A DNA stretch of 64,000 nucleotides, taken from Pseudovibrio exalbescens. GTDB lineage: Bacteria; Pseudomonadota; Alphaproteobacteria; Rhizobiales; Stappiaceae. The stretch lies in the NCBI RefSeq assembly GCF_028737195.1, contig NZ_JAQZAJ010000001.1, forward strand, positions 620,001 to 684,000, read 5' to 3'. A program made the translations under genes and the position numbers. The first letter of the stretch is position 1; every line of letters begins with the position of its first letter. The notes under the pieces are model-generated. The model worked only from the letters and a program-made list of their open reading frames with translations. It made no database searches and was not told the DNA's origin. This document shows, piece by piece, positions 1 to 8,855 of this stretch.

Positions 1-1
1 A

Positions 2-2614
2 AAGAAGGCACTGGTTCCAGACAACTACATCCAGCGCGTGGTTCAGTTTGCGCGTCAAGGTTACAAGACCATCGAGTTTCCGACCTACAACACGGATTGG
101 GACTCTGAAGCCTACCTGACCGTAGCGGGCCAGAACTCCAACAACTCCGTTCGCGTGACAGACGGCTTCCTCGACGCAGTCACCAACGACGGCGACTGGG
201 ATCTCGTCGCCCGCGTCAAGGGCGACGTTGTGAAGACCGTCAAGGCAGCGGACATCTGGGAACAGATCGGCTATGCCGCATGGGCTTCAGCTGATCCGGG
301 CCTTCAGTACCACACCACCATCAACGACTGGCACACCTGCCCCGCTGGTGGGGAAATTCGCGCGTCCAACCCATGTTCTGAATACATGTTCCTGGACGAT
401 ACCGCGTGTAACCTTGCATCCCTGAACCTGCTTCAGTTCCGCATGGAAGACGGCTCCTTTGACCACGAGCGTTTTGAACACGGCGTGCGTCTTTGGACCA
501 TCGTTCTGGAAATTTCCGTTCTGATGGCCCAGTTCCCTTCCAAGCAGATCGCGCAGCTTTCTTACGAGTACCGCACCCTTGGTCTGGGCTATGCCAACAT
601 TGGCGGCTTGCTCATGACCTCCGGCATTCCTTACGACAGTGAGGAAGGACGTGCGCTGTGTGGTGCAATCACCGCAATCATGACCGGCGTTTCCTACGCC
701 ACCTCCGCCGAAATGGCTGGCGAGCTTGGGGCGTTCCCGCGCTATGACGAAAACGCAGAGAACATGCTCCGCGTGATCCGCAACCACCGCCGCGCCGCCC
801 ATGGCGAAACCGCGGGCTACGAGGGCCTGAACACCCTTCCCGTTGCGCTTGACCACAAGTCATGCCCTGAACCGATCCTGATCGACCGCGCCAAGAAAGC
901 ATGGGACAACGCCTTGTCTCTTGGTGAGAAAAACGGCTACCGCAACGCACAGACCAGTGTGATTGCGCCAACCGGCACCATTGGTCTGGTGATGGACTGC
1001 GACACAACCGGCATTGAGCCAGACTTTGCGCTGGTCAAGTTCAAGAAGCTTGCCGGTGGTGGTTACTTCAAGATCATCAACCGCGCGGTTCCGGAAGCGT
1101 TGAGTGCACTGGGATACTCGGCCTCTGAAATTGCCGAGATTGAAGCATACGCTGTTGGTCACGGGTCCATCAATCAGGCACCGGCCATCAACCCAACAAC
1201 ATTGAAGGCCAAGGGCTTTGATGATGAGGCACTTGAAAAGCTCGCAGGGTCTCTGGGTTCTGCGTTCGATATCAAGTTTGTCTTCAACCGGTTCACGTTT
1301 GGCGATGCTTTCCTGACGGAAAAGCTCGGCGTTCCAGCGGACAAGCTCGACGACTTCGAGTTCGACCTGCTGGCCCACCTTGGTTTCTCCAAGGCAGACA
1401 TTGAAGCCGCCAACACCCATGTGTGCGGTGCCATGACCCTTGAAGGTGCGCCGCACCTGAAGGAAGAGCACTATCCGGTGTTTGACTGCGCGAACCCATG
1501 TGGTCGTATCGGCAAGCGCTACCTGTCCGTTGAAAGCCACATCCGCATGATGGCAGCGGCCCAGCCGTTCATCTCCGGCGCGATCTCCAAGACCATCAAC
1601 ATGGCAAATGCAGCCACCGTTGATGATTGTAAAGACGCCTACATGCTCTCATGGAAGCTTGGTCTGAAGGCAAACGCCCTTTACCGCGACGGCTCCAAAC
1701 TGTCTCAGCCGCTGAACTCTCAGCTGCTTGAAGATGATGAGGAAGAAGCCGAAGATGTTGTTGAGGCCATTGCTGCTCAGCCGCAAGCTGCCCGCGCTGA
1801 AGTGATTGCAGAACGCATCGTGGAGCGCATTGTCGAACGGTCCGTGCGCACCCGCGAACGCCTGCCGAACCGCCGCAAGGGCTACACCCAAAAGGCATCG
1901 GTTGGCGGCCACAAGGTCTATCTGACCACTGGCGAGTACGAGGATGGCCGCATCGGTGAAATCTTCATCGACATGCACAAGGAAGGCGCGGCTTTCCGCT
2001 CGTTGATGAACAACTTCGCCATCGCCATCTCACTTGGCCTGCAGTACGGCGTGCCGCTTGAAGAATACGTTGACGCCTTCACCTTCACCCGTTTTGAACC
2101 TGCGGGCATGGTAATGGGCAACGACGCCATCAAGAATGCAACCTCCATTCTTGACTATATCTTCCGTGAACTGGCCGTGTCCTATCTGGGTCGCAACGAT
2201 CTGGCCCATGTACCGCCAGAGGCGATCGGCTCGGCAACCGCTCTGTCTGAAGGGGACGCGGAAACTGAAAGCCAGCCGGCTGTGGTCTCTCACGGTCTTG
2301 TCCGCGGCCAGACCGAACGCTTCCGTCTGGTACCGGGTGGAGAGCCTGCCGGGCTTGCCGATGGCGAGATCGCAATCAAGAGCCAGGCCATTGCCACAGC
2401 GTTCAGCCGTGATGGCAGCGCATCGGCAGCGGTTGTGCAGGAAGTCGGCTTGGCAGAAGCGCAACCTCAGCCATCCGTCGCCTCTCAGGTCGCGCAGGCC
2501 CGCATGAAAGGCTATGAGGGCGAGAGCTGCTCGGAGTGCGGTAACTTCACCATGGTGCGCAATGGCACCTGCCTGAAGTGCGACACCTGTGGCTCCACCA
2601 GTGGCTGCAGCTAA
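2..2614 (+). CDS. nrdJ: Adenosylcobalamin-dependent (class II) ribonucleotide reductase, 5'-truncated by window edge
   Basis: Reduces ribonucleotides to deoxyribonucleotides using a cobalamin-generated thiyl radical, so it needs neither a small subunit nor oxygen. The reading frame is open from base 2, so the gene starts outside the window; about 870 C-terminal residues are present of the roughly 1,200 usual in alphaproteobacteria. Visible landmarks are the active-site NPCSE motif (bases 368-382; the Asn, Cys and Glu of the radical site), a glycine-rich APTGTIGL stretch near base 966, a TSCPD-type domain at about bases 1890-2210 and a Cys-rich tail (CSECG, then CLKCDTCG) at the extreme C-terminus that probably supplies the dithiol for re-reduction. 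A low-complexity Glu/Ala linker separates catalytic and TSCPD parts. No intein is present in the visible part. The gene ends 80 bases before a strong terminator. The first GTG in the window (base 38) is not a real start. Confidence 0.95.
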   Translation, partial: KKALVPDNYIQRVVQFARQGYKTIEFPTYNTDWDSEAYLTVAGQNSNNSVRVTDGFLDAVTNDGDWDLVARVKGDVVKTVKAADIWEQIGYAAWASADPGLQYHTTINDWHTCPAGGEIRASNPCSEYMFLDDTACNLASLNLLQFRMEDGSFDHERFEHGVRLWTIVLEISVLMAQFPSKQIAQLSYEYRTLGLGYANIGGLLMTSGIPYDSEEGRALCGAITAIMTGVSYATSAEMAGELGAFPRYDENAENMLRVIRNHRRAAHGETAGYEGLNTLPVALDHKSCPEPILIDRAKKAWDNALSLGEKNGYRNAQTSVIAPTGTIGLVMDCDTTGIEPDFALVKFKKLAGGGYFKIINRAVPEALSALGYSASEIAEIEAYAVGHGSINQAPAINPTTLKAKGFDDEALEKLAGSLGSAFDIKFVFNRFTFGDAFLTEKLGVPADKLDDFEFDLLAHLGFSKADIEAANTHVCGAMTLEGAPHLKEEHYPVFDCANPCGRIGKRYLSVESHIRMMAAAQPFISGAISKTINMANAATVDDCKDAYMLSWKLGLKANALYRDGSKLSQPLNSQLLEDDEEEAEDVVEAIAAQPQAARAEVIAERIVERIVERSVRTRERLPNRRKGYTQKASVGGHKVYLTTGEYEDGRIGEIFIDMHKEGAAFRSLMNNFAIAISLGLQYGVPLEEYVDAFTFTRFEPAGMVMGNDAIKNATSILDYIFRELAVSYLGRNDLAHVPPEAIGSATALSEGDAETESQPAVVSHGLVRGQTERFRLVPGGEPAGLADGEIAIKSQAIATAFSRDGSASAAVVQEVGLAEAQPQPSVASQVAQARMKGYEGESCSECGNFTMVRNGTCLKCDTCGSTSGCS

Positions 2615-2693
2615 CGCTTCAGCCCCTTGGTGTCCCGAGCTGCATAGGACGCCCAAATTAGGCCAATAAGCGGCTCAAACCGGCTTAGATAAC

Positions 2694-2736
2694 AAAAGAA
2701 CCCGCCCATCGGAAACGATCGGGCGGGTTCTTTTTA
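2694..2736 (+). terminator. Intrinsic terminator of nrdJ
   Basis: A 14-bp perfect stem, AAAAGAACCCGCCC (2694-2707) with GGGCGGGTTCTTTT (2721-2734), carries an inner ATCG/CGAT extension closed by a GAAA tetraloop and runs into a T-tract. Confidence 0.9.
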
Positions 2737-2965
2737 GCGTGTAAACCCATCAGTGGCTTGCGCAAACAAGACGACTAATGGGTCTATGAGCCCTAGTCGG
2801 ATCTGTTTGATCTGGCTCCTCATTGAGCTGTGTCGCGCTTCGCTTCAATCGATGAGGAGCATGATCCTACAGGACTGAAGAGGCTCACGACACCTTAGCG
2901 GTATGTGCATGATGCAAGGCTTTACCTACTCTAGATAAATCTTTGTAAATAAATAACTTTCTACT
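2737..2965. other. Intergenic region with imperfect inverted repeats, no gene seen
   Basis: Lies between the nrdJ terminator and the end of the convergent EamA gene. It holds GCTCCTCAT (2815-2823) opposite ATGAGGAGC (2852-2860), and ACTAATGGG opposite CCCTAGT at about 2774-2797. No ORF with a ribosome binding site and no T-tract follow these stems. They could be a degraded repeat or a small RNA; nothing in the sequence decides it. Confidence 0.25.
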
Positions 2966-3859
2966 TTAAGACGTGAAGATCAAACCACAGCCGATGACCA
3001 CCAGAGCGGCGCCGATCCACGCGCCCATGGCTGGCTTTTCTCTGGTTCGCCACCACAGCATGGGCAGCAGCAACGCCGGGCTTGTGGCGGACAGTGTTGA
3101 AACGATACCCACCTCACCACCTTCCAGTGCAAACAGCAGCAGGGTCATGCCCAGGCCCATTCCTAAGAATCCAGAGAGCGCTGTGCGCCTGACAATCTGT
3201 CCTGTTAATGGGTTGGCCAGTTTGAACCGAGGATTTGGCAGTTGCATGAGCATCGTCAAACATGTGGCCGCCATGAGGCAGCGAAGCAATGCGACCACAA
3301 CGGGATCAGCGCCGCCCTGCATCACGGGGCGGATGACAAGTGACCCAAGAGACTGGGAGAGCGCAGCCACAAGGCCAAGGGCAACGCCAACAACCACGGG
3401 CCCTTTGATGCTTTCCCATTGGTGCAGCTGATCTTTGCGCTTGCCGAATACGATGGCCAGAACAACGCCCACAACAACAGTCAAAATGCCGATGCTTGCC
3501 AAGGCAGAAAGATCTTCTCCCAAAAAGATCCAACCCAGCACGGCGGAGATCGGTGCGTTCATTGCGAACAGGATCGAGGTCCTGCGCGGCCCCATGCGGT
3601 TCAACGTCAAAAACAGGGCGGTATCGCCAAGGAAGATGCCGACGAAACCGGAGATCAGGATGATATCCAGTGTACCAAAGTCAAAGTCCAACAAGGCACC
3701 GGACACCAGCGCATACGCCAGTGTCATGGCCACGACGAACCACATACGTACGCAATTGAAACCGATTGCGCCAAGATGTGCGGAGGGGCGTGAGGAGATT
3801 AGTCCGCCGACTGCCCAGCAAAGCGCTGCACCAAGCGCGGCCATTTCGAACATAAACAT
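2966..3859 (-). CDS. EamA/DMT-family permease
   Basis: Inner-membrane transporter of the drug/metabolite superfamily, substrate unknown. At about 297 aa it has the family's usual length and is strongly hydrophobic, with a pattern compatible with ten helices in two EamA repeats: the first ends near the NAPISAVLGWIFLGE segment, the second covers the C-terminal half (for example VGIVSTLSATSPALLLPMLWW cut short). The glycine-rich GFVGIFLGD segment and the Glu after IFLG are common in EamA proteins. I chose the ATG at 3859; a TTG at 3871 would add four residues and neither has a clear ribosome binding site. The gene is convergent with nrdJ and divergent from fhs, without a functional partner nearby. 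DMT members export amino acids, nucleosides or drugs, and specificity cannot be read from sequence. Confidence 0.8.
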   Translation of the reverse strand: MFMFEMAALGAALCWAVGGLISSRPSAHLGAIGFNCVRMWFVVAMTLAYALVSGALLDFDFGTLDIILISGFVGIFLGDTALFLTLNRMGPRRTSILFAMNAPISAVLGWIFLGEDLSALASIGILTVVVGVVLAIVFGKRKDQLHQWESIKGPVVVGVALGLVAALSQSLGSLVIRPVMQGGADPVVVALLRCLMAATCLTMLMQLPNPRFKLANPLTGQIVRRTALSGFLGMGLGMTLLLFALEGGEVGIVSTLSATSPALLLPMLWWRTREKPAMGAWIGAALVVIGCGLIFTS

Positions 3860-4083
3860 GGGAAAACTCAAAAAGCGTTGGGACCAAGATTGTTAGTACG
3901 CACAAGGGCGCAAGGAAAGACTGCATTCCGGTTCCCCACCCAAATCTTGCATATGTTGCAGGTGTCGCCCGAAACGGCTCCATTTGCGGACCAAGTTCGA
4001 CGGCCGATGGGCTCACGCATGGCGTTTGTCCCATTGCATGGAATTTCGGTGTTTGCTAAACCGCGCTGAACCCTGCCATAGCC

Positions 4084-4119
4084 CTCGCGGTAACGCGCGA
4101 GAGATCAGACTGGATCCGC
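4084..4119 (+). promoter_or_regulatory. Structured leader immediately before fhs, candidate tetrahydrofolate (THF-II-like) riboswitch
   Basis: The 36 bases before the fhs ATG can fold in two exclusive ways. Fold one is a hairpin, CTCGCG (4084-4089) with CGCGAG (4096-4101) around a GTAACG loop. Fold two pairs GCG (4087-4089) with CGC (4117-4119) and GATC (4103-4106) with GATC (4113-4116), burying the bases next to the start codon. A compact element ending at the start codon of a folate gene is how the alphaproteobacterial THF-II (folE) motif is placed in general, but I could not compare it with the covariance model. It may be a simple translational hairpin instead. Confidence 0.35.
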
Positions 4120-5787
4120 ATGAACGATATTGCCATCGCCCGTGCCGCTTCCCTTAAACCGATCAGTCAGGTCGGTGAGGAACTCGGCATTCCGGAAGAC
4201 GCCATCGAGCCCTTTGGTCGATACAAAGCGAAAATCAGCAATACCTATTTGGAGGGCTTGGCCGATCGCCCCCAGAGCAAGCTCATTCTGGTTACGGCGA
4301 TCTCGCCCACAGCCGCAGGTGAAGGCAAAACAACGACCACCGTCGGGCTTGGAGACGCCCTCTCCCGCATCGGCAAAAAAACGGCGATCTGCTTGCGCGA
4401 ACCCTCCCTTGGACCCTGTTTCGGGCTGAAGGGAGGCGCGGCTGGCGGAGGCCATGCGCAGGTGGTGCCCATGGAGGACATCAACCTCCATTTTACAGGC
4501 GATTTCCACGCCATCACCAGCGCCCACAACCTGCTTTCCGCCATGATCGACAACCACATCTACTGGGGCAATGCGTTGGAGATTGATCAGCGCCGCATTG
4601 TCTGGCGCCGGGTTGAGGACATGAACGACCGGGCTTTGCGTGAAATCACCACAGGCCTTGGCGGTATCAAGAACGGCCATCCCGCGACCAGCGGTTTTGA
4701 CATCACCGTGGCCTCTGAGGTCATGGCGATCCTCTGTCTTGCTGAGAACCTGAGCGACCTTGAAGAGCGCCTTGGCGATATCGTTGTGGCTCACCGCCGT
4801 GACAAGTCTCCTGTCACCGCACGGGACCTCAATGCGCATGGGGCCATGACAGTGCTTTTGAAGGAAGCGTTGCAGCCCAACCTGGTTCAGACCTTGGAAA
4901 ACACGCCTGCGCTCATCCACGGCGGCCCTTTTGCCAACATTGCCCACGGGTGCAACTCGGTCATTGCCACCAAAGCCGCCATGAAGCTGGCAGACTTTGT
5001 GGTGACAGAAGCCGGTTTTGGTGCCGATCTTGGCGCGGAGAAGTTTTTCAACATCAAGTGCCGCAGTGCAGGCCTCAAGCCTCAGGCGACGGTTGTGGTT
5101 GCAACGGTGCGGGCGCTGAAAATGCATGGCGGCGTGGCCAAAGACCACTTGGATGCGCTCAATCAAGACGCACTGCGCGCGGGCTGTGAGAACCTAAAGC
5201 GCCATATCCGCAACATGCAGCAGTTCGGCGTACCGGTTGTGGTGGCCATCAATCAATTCACTTCGGATCAACCGCAGGAGTTTGATCTCATCCGTGAGGC
5301 GGCCCGCAATTGCGGTGCCGACACAGTTCTGTGCTCTCACTGGGCGGAGGGCTCCAAAGGCACCGAAAAACTTGCAGAAGCGGTGGTTGCGCTCATGGAG
5401 ACAACGCCAGCACAGTTTGAGCCGCTCTACACTGTTGAAAGCTCCATCGAAGACAAGCTGAACGCAGTTGCAACCCGGATCTACGGCGCAGAAGGTATTT
5501 CGCTCGGCAAAAACGCCAAACGTCAAATCAAAGAGACCGTGGCTCTCGGAAAAAGCACTCTTCCGGTGTGCATCGCCAAGACGCCCTATTCGTTCTCAAC
5601 GGACCCGAAGAAGGTTGGTGCGCCATCCGACCACACACTTGACATCCGCGAGCTGCGTCTTTCAGCCGGGGCCCGGTTCATTGTAGCCCTTACCGGTGAC
5701 ATCATGACCATGCCGGGCCTGCCTAAACGTCCCGCAGCAGAACGCATCCGCCTCGATGAAAACGGCCAGATCGAGGGCCTTTTCTAG
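4120..5787 (+). CDS. fhs: Formate--tetrahydrofolate ligase
   Basis: Cytoplasmic enzyme that makes 10-formyl-tetrahydrofolate from formate, tetrahydrofolate and ATP, feeding one-carbon units to purine synthesis (purN, in this window, uses the product). The 555-aa length is normal. Seen directly: the ATP-binding P-loop [10 protein letters not shown] (residues about 65-74), the family signature [11 protein letters not shown] (102-112) and the second signature [12 protein letters not shown] in the middle of the protein. The ATG at 4120 follows directly on a structured leader and has no strong Shine-Dalgarno sequence, which fits translational control by that leader. It stands alone on the plus strand; the next gene converges on it with only 30 bases between them and no terminator is visible there. 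Confidence 0.96.
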   Translation: MNDIAIARAASLKPISQVGEELGIPEDAIEPFGRYKAKISNTYLEGLADRPQSKLILVTAISPTAAGEGKTTTTVGLGDALSRIGKKTAICLREPSLGPCFGLKGGAAGGGHAQVVPMEDINLHFTGDFHAITSAHNLLSAMIDNHIYWGNALEIDQRRIVWRRVEDMNDRALREITTGLGGIKNGHPATSGFDITVASEVMAILCLAENLSDLEERLGDIVVAHRRDKSPVTARDLNAHGAMTVLLKEALQPNLVQTLENTPALIHGGPFANIAHGCNSVIATKAAMKLADFVVTEAGFGADLGAEKFFNIKCRSAGLKPQATVVVATVRALKMHGGVAKDHLDALNQDALRAGCENLKRHIRNMQQFGVPVVVAINQFTSDQPQEFDLIREAARNCGADTVLCSHWAEGSKGTEKLAEAVVALMETTPAQFEPLYTVESSIEDKLNAVATRIYGAEGISLGKNAKRQIKETVALGKSTLPVCIAKTPYSFSTDPKKVGAPSDHTLDIRELRLSAGARFIVALTGDIMTMPGLPKRPAAERIRLDENGQIEGLF

Positions 5788-5817
5788 ACCGGAAATTGTC
5801 ATGGCGTGAGGACGGGG

Positions 5818-6894
5818 CTAGTCCACATCCTCACGGCTATGACCGCGGCGAAAACGGTCGAAATGGAGCACGGCCTTGAAATCGTGGCGGTCCGGGTCCC
5901 GATAGTGACCAAACTTGAAATACTGCGTCGGCCCTGCGAACTCATTATTTCCGATGAAACCGGTAACTCGGGCAATAAACCGGTCGTTGGCCCATATCTC
6001 GATGATTCCTTGCCCTTCCCGGCTCCCTTTGATGCGATAGCGCATATCCACCCAGCCTTCAGTGGGGTCTGGCAGGAAGGGGTTATCGGAGAGTTCTATA
6101 TGAATGCCGGGATCATTCTTGAACTGAGCCTTGTCGTTCAAAAACGGAAACTTCGTTACATCCTGCGTCGCAATCGCTTCCTTGTACTTTTCAACCGCAA
6201 CCTCATAGCTCGCAACTTCGCTCGACGCGATTGCCTTGTTCGCCTGCCTCAAGGCGTAGTTGGGATCGAGCAAAAGCAACTGCTTGAACTCATTGCGAAA
6301 TAGCGCGAAGTCCTGTTCGAAGCTACCAGCGGACTTGGCCACAAGCTCCCGGGTTTCATTGTGCTGAACAGTGATGTGAAAGACGCCATTGTCAAAACGC
6401 TGCGCCAGGAACGGGCTGCCACCGCTGTCTTCCTTCCATTGCCCAATCACCCATCTTGTGCTGCCCGTGTTCCAAAACCGCCCTTCAATGCGAAAGCTGA
6501 AGGAATACCAGACCTCTTCACCAAAGTTACAGCGTTTGTCATTGGCCACCCATAGCTCATGCTTCAGGTTCCCCTCTCCGTCTACCTGGTCTTCACCACT
6601 AATGGAGATGGCAAGCGACGAACCGCCCTGTCGCACGGTGATGTTGTCCAAGTTAAAGGCGTGAGGTGGCTTTACCCGTCCAGGGTCCCAAACTTCTTGA
6701 TCGGGGAAATGAGCGAAGTCATCGGCAAGTATGGCGCACTCGCGCACCATAAGCGGCTTTTCATTTTCCTTGCCTTCCCCGGAACCGGGGGTTTTGCGCG
6801 CTTCAGCGCTTTGCCCCAGGATGCCGGCAAGGAGAAACGCCGCGAGCAGTCCGTGAAGGACCCGTGACTTATCGAGCGCCATGTGCGGCCCCAT
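5818..6894 (-). CDS. Secreted heparin-lyase-I-like polysaccharide lyase family protein (putative)
   Basis: A 358-aa exported protein. A typical signal peptide follows the second Met (VLHGLLAAFLLAGILG, cleavage near QSAEA-R at about residue 33), with no lipobox. The body resembles the PF14099-type lyase fold: an EVWYSFSFRI strand, then WVIGQWK and SPFLAQRFDNGVFHITVQ, a concanavalin-like beta-sandwich pattern found in heparin lyase I relatives. A charged helical insertion of about 70 residues (roughly 205-275) interrupts the sandwich and may be why family recognition is weak. Substrate and activity are unknown; it may process the cell's own exopolysaccharide or an external uronic-acid polymer. 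There is no carbohydrate transporter or sulfatase next to it, so context does not help. Two starts, 6894 and 6882, are both poor in ribosome-binding sequence. Confidence 0.5.
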   Translation of the reverse strand: MGPHMALDKSRVLHGLLAAFLLAGILGQSAEARKTPGSGEGKENEKPLMVRECAILADDFAHFPDQEVWDPGRVKPPHAFNLDNITVRQGGSSLAISISGEDQVDGEGNLKHELWVANDKRCNFGEEVWYSFSFRIEGRFWNTGSTRWVIGQWKEDSGGSPFLAQRFDNGVFHITVQHNETRELVAKSAGSFEQDFALFRNEFKQLLLLDPNYALRQANKAIASSEVASYEVAVEKYKEAIATQDVTKFPFLNDKAQFKNDPGIHIELSDNPFLPDPTEGWVDMRYRIKGSREGQGIIEIWANDRFIARVTGFIGNNEFAGPTQYFKFGHYRDPDRHDFKAVLHFDRFRRGHSREDVD

Positions 6895-7004
6895 TTATTG
6901 TTATAGGTCACTCTGCGAGAACGCGGAGAAGCCAAAGCGAAAGGCAAGGCTCACCCAACGTTCTGAAGGTACTATGCTGCTGATTTTGGAAGAAACAATG
7001 AAGG

Positions 7005-7571
7005 TCAGGGCAAAAAGCCATCAAGAAGCGCATTCTCGGCTTCTTCAAGGCTTAAGTCCCTGATGCGGCGGATGGTGTCATAGCCAAAGCCGGCGCGCGC
7101 AAACTTGGCTATCTCCCTCGCCTCATCGACCTGTGTATCCGGCCGGGCAAAAGGACCCAAGCGCCGACGCCTTGCCAGTCGCAGACATGCCAGATCTTCA
7201 TCGTGATCGGATTGTTCAAGCGCATCCTTGGCAATCTCGTCAGCCACGCCCTTGGCCTTGAGCTCCATTTGTACGCGCCTTGAGGACTTACCCCGCGCAA
7301 GCCCTGCATTGGCTTTGACGCGAGCGAACTCAGCATCGTTGACGAAACCGTGGCCGACAAACCATAACACTGTCTCAGAGATGTCGGAGAGCCACTCTTC
7401 CGGTTCCTGCTCCAACGCTTCGGCCTTCCGACGCGCTTTGCGAACCAAAACCAGCCGAAGCTGTTCTTCGGATGCAGCGTGTTTGGAAAGATAGTAGGCG
7501 GCTGCGTTTTTCAGATACTTTTTACGTCGTTCCGGCGACAAAAATGGCCCCTGTTCAAGTCTCACCAGCAA
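7005..7571 (-). CDS. recX: Regulatory protein RecX
   Basis: Small cytoplasmic modulator that binds RecA filaments and limits recombination and SOS induction. At 188 aa, basic and almost all helical, it shows the tandem three-helix layout: YYLSKHAASEEQLRLVLVRK near the N-terminus, then FVNDAEFARVKANAGLARGKSSRRVQMELKAKGV (read in short pieces: FVNDAEFA, SSRRVQMELKAKGV), and GFGYDTIRRI near the C-terminus. The start used is TTG at 7571, which has an AGGTGA sequence 10 bases upstream; a GTG two codons later is possible. It lies 41 bases downstream of fpr on the same strand and may be read with it. recA is not in the window. Confidence 0.88.
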   Translation of the reverse strand: MLVRLEQGPFLSPERRKKYLKNAAAYYLSKHAASEEQLRLVLVRKARRKAEALEQEPEEWLSDISETVLWFVGHGFVNDAEFARVKANAGLARGKSSRRVQMELKAKGVADEIAKDALEQSDHDEDLACLRLARRRRLGPFARPDTQVDEAREIAKFARAGFGYDTIRRIRDLSLEEAENALLDGFLP

Positions 7572-7612
7572 TCAGAACTGGTCACCTGAATAGAGGCCTT
7601 TCTAAAATACTT

Positions 7613-8437
7613 CTAGCCTACGAAAGCACGTTCCACGACAAACTCTGCCGGCTTGTTGTTGGCACCTTCGGTAAGACCGTTCTTTTCAAGAAGCACTTTG
7701 GTATCACGGATCATTTCCATGGAACCACAGATCATGCCGCGATCCACCGCAGGATCCAGTTTGGGCACACCGAGATCATCAAAGAGTTTGCCGCTTTCGA
7801 TCAAATCGGTGATGCGTCCGGTGCGCGGATAATCTTCACGGGTCACGGAGTTATAAAGGCGCAGCTTTCCTTGGGCCAGCTCGCCGATAAGTGGGTCTTC
7901 GCCAATGGCGGCAACAAGGTCTTCACCATACTTGAGCTCATCCACATTGCGACATGTGTGCGTCAGGATGACTTCCTCGAACTTCTCATAGGTTTCGGGG
8001 TCGCGAATGAGGCTCGCAAAAGGCGCAATGCCGGTGCCTGTCGAGAACATGTAAAGACGCTTTCCTGGCACCAGCGCGTCATTGACGAGGGTACCAGTTG
8101 GCTTTTTTTTCATGAGAATGGTATCGCCGACCTCGATCTTTTGGAGATGCTGGGTCAACGGACCGTCTGGCACCTTGATCGAAAAGAACTCCAGTTCTTC
8201 ATCCCATGACGGACTGGCGATTGAATAGGCGCGGTACAACGGCTTGCCATCGATCATGAGCCCGATCATGACAAACTCCCCAGAACGGAAACGGAAGCTT
8301 GAAGGACGCGTGATGCGGAACTGAAACAAGCGATCGGTATAGTGTTTCACGGCAGTGACTTTTTCAGCGTGCACGTTTTCCGGAATCGCCGCAGCCAACT
8401 CCTCACCTCTCATGATGACATTCATCTGTGTACCCAT
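7613..8437 (-). CDS. fpr: Ferredoxin--NADP+ reductase, bacterial subclass
   Basis: Flavoenzyme passing electrons between NADPH and ferredoxin or flavodoxin, usually linked to oxidative-stress defence and iron-sulfur cluster supply. Seen in the 274-aa protein: the FAD-binding RAYS motif (residues 69-72), the nucleotide-binding STGTGIAPFASLIRDP stretch, CGSMEMI near the C-terminus, and a C-terminal VERAFVG extension typical of the bacterial FPR type of alphaproteobacteria. ATGs at 8437, 8425 and 8413 are all possible; the conserved part starts around residue 20, so the true N-terminus is uncertain by some eight residues. recX follows on the same strand. Confidence 0.93.
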   Translation of the reverse strand: MGTQMNVIMRGEELAAAIPENVHAEKVTAVKHYTDRLFQFRITRPSSFRFRSGEFVMIGLMIDGKPLYRAYSIASPSWDEELEFFSIKVPDGPLTQHLQKIEVGDTILMKKKPTGTLVNDALVPGKRLYMFSTGTGIAPFASLIRDPETYEKFEEVILTHTCRNVDELKYGEDLVAAIGEDPLIGELAQGKLRLYNSVTREDYPRTGRITDLIESGKLFDDLGVPKLDPAVDRGMICGSMEMIRDTKVLLEKNGLTEGANNKPAEFVVERAFVG

Positions 8438-8855
8438 ATTCTGAACGTGGTCGTCTCTGTGTTCTTGGTTATAGCTTCAGAACAAGCACCGTTCGACGTC
8501 AGCGCTGACCAAAATGAGGCAGCCTGTAGAATAATCATCTATGTCAGAGCGGTTGACTAGAACACCTCTACTTTAAAGCGCCTATAGCAAACCACGATTG
8601 GTATTACCACACATTCTTTCGCACCAAGGTCTTCCCCGCACAAAGAACCACAGGGCTTGGTTTGGATGCGAGGTAACCCAGTACCCGACCCTATCAATCG
8701 GCAAAAGATAGATTACCAGTTGTAGTTATGGAATAATTTATGATTATGCTCAGAGTGATGGCTCAATTGCGATGCCAAGCGTCGTCGTGCCAAACAGCGC
8801 GCATTAAGGCAGCGCTACTCTTAAGGCTACCAAAACAATTCGGAAGGAGGATTAG
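8438..8855. other. 418-bp intergenic region, no gene seen
   Basis: Separates fpr from the EAL gene, both on the minus strand, so it should hold the fpr promoter and the end of the EAL transcript. I see no ORF with ribosome binding site, no tRNA and no clear intrinsic terminator. Confidence 0.5.
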
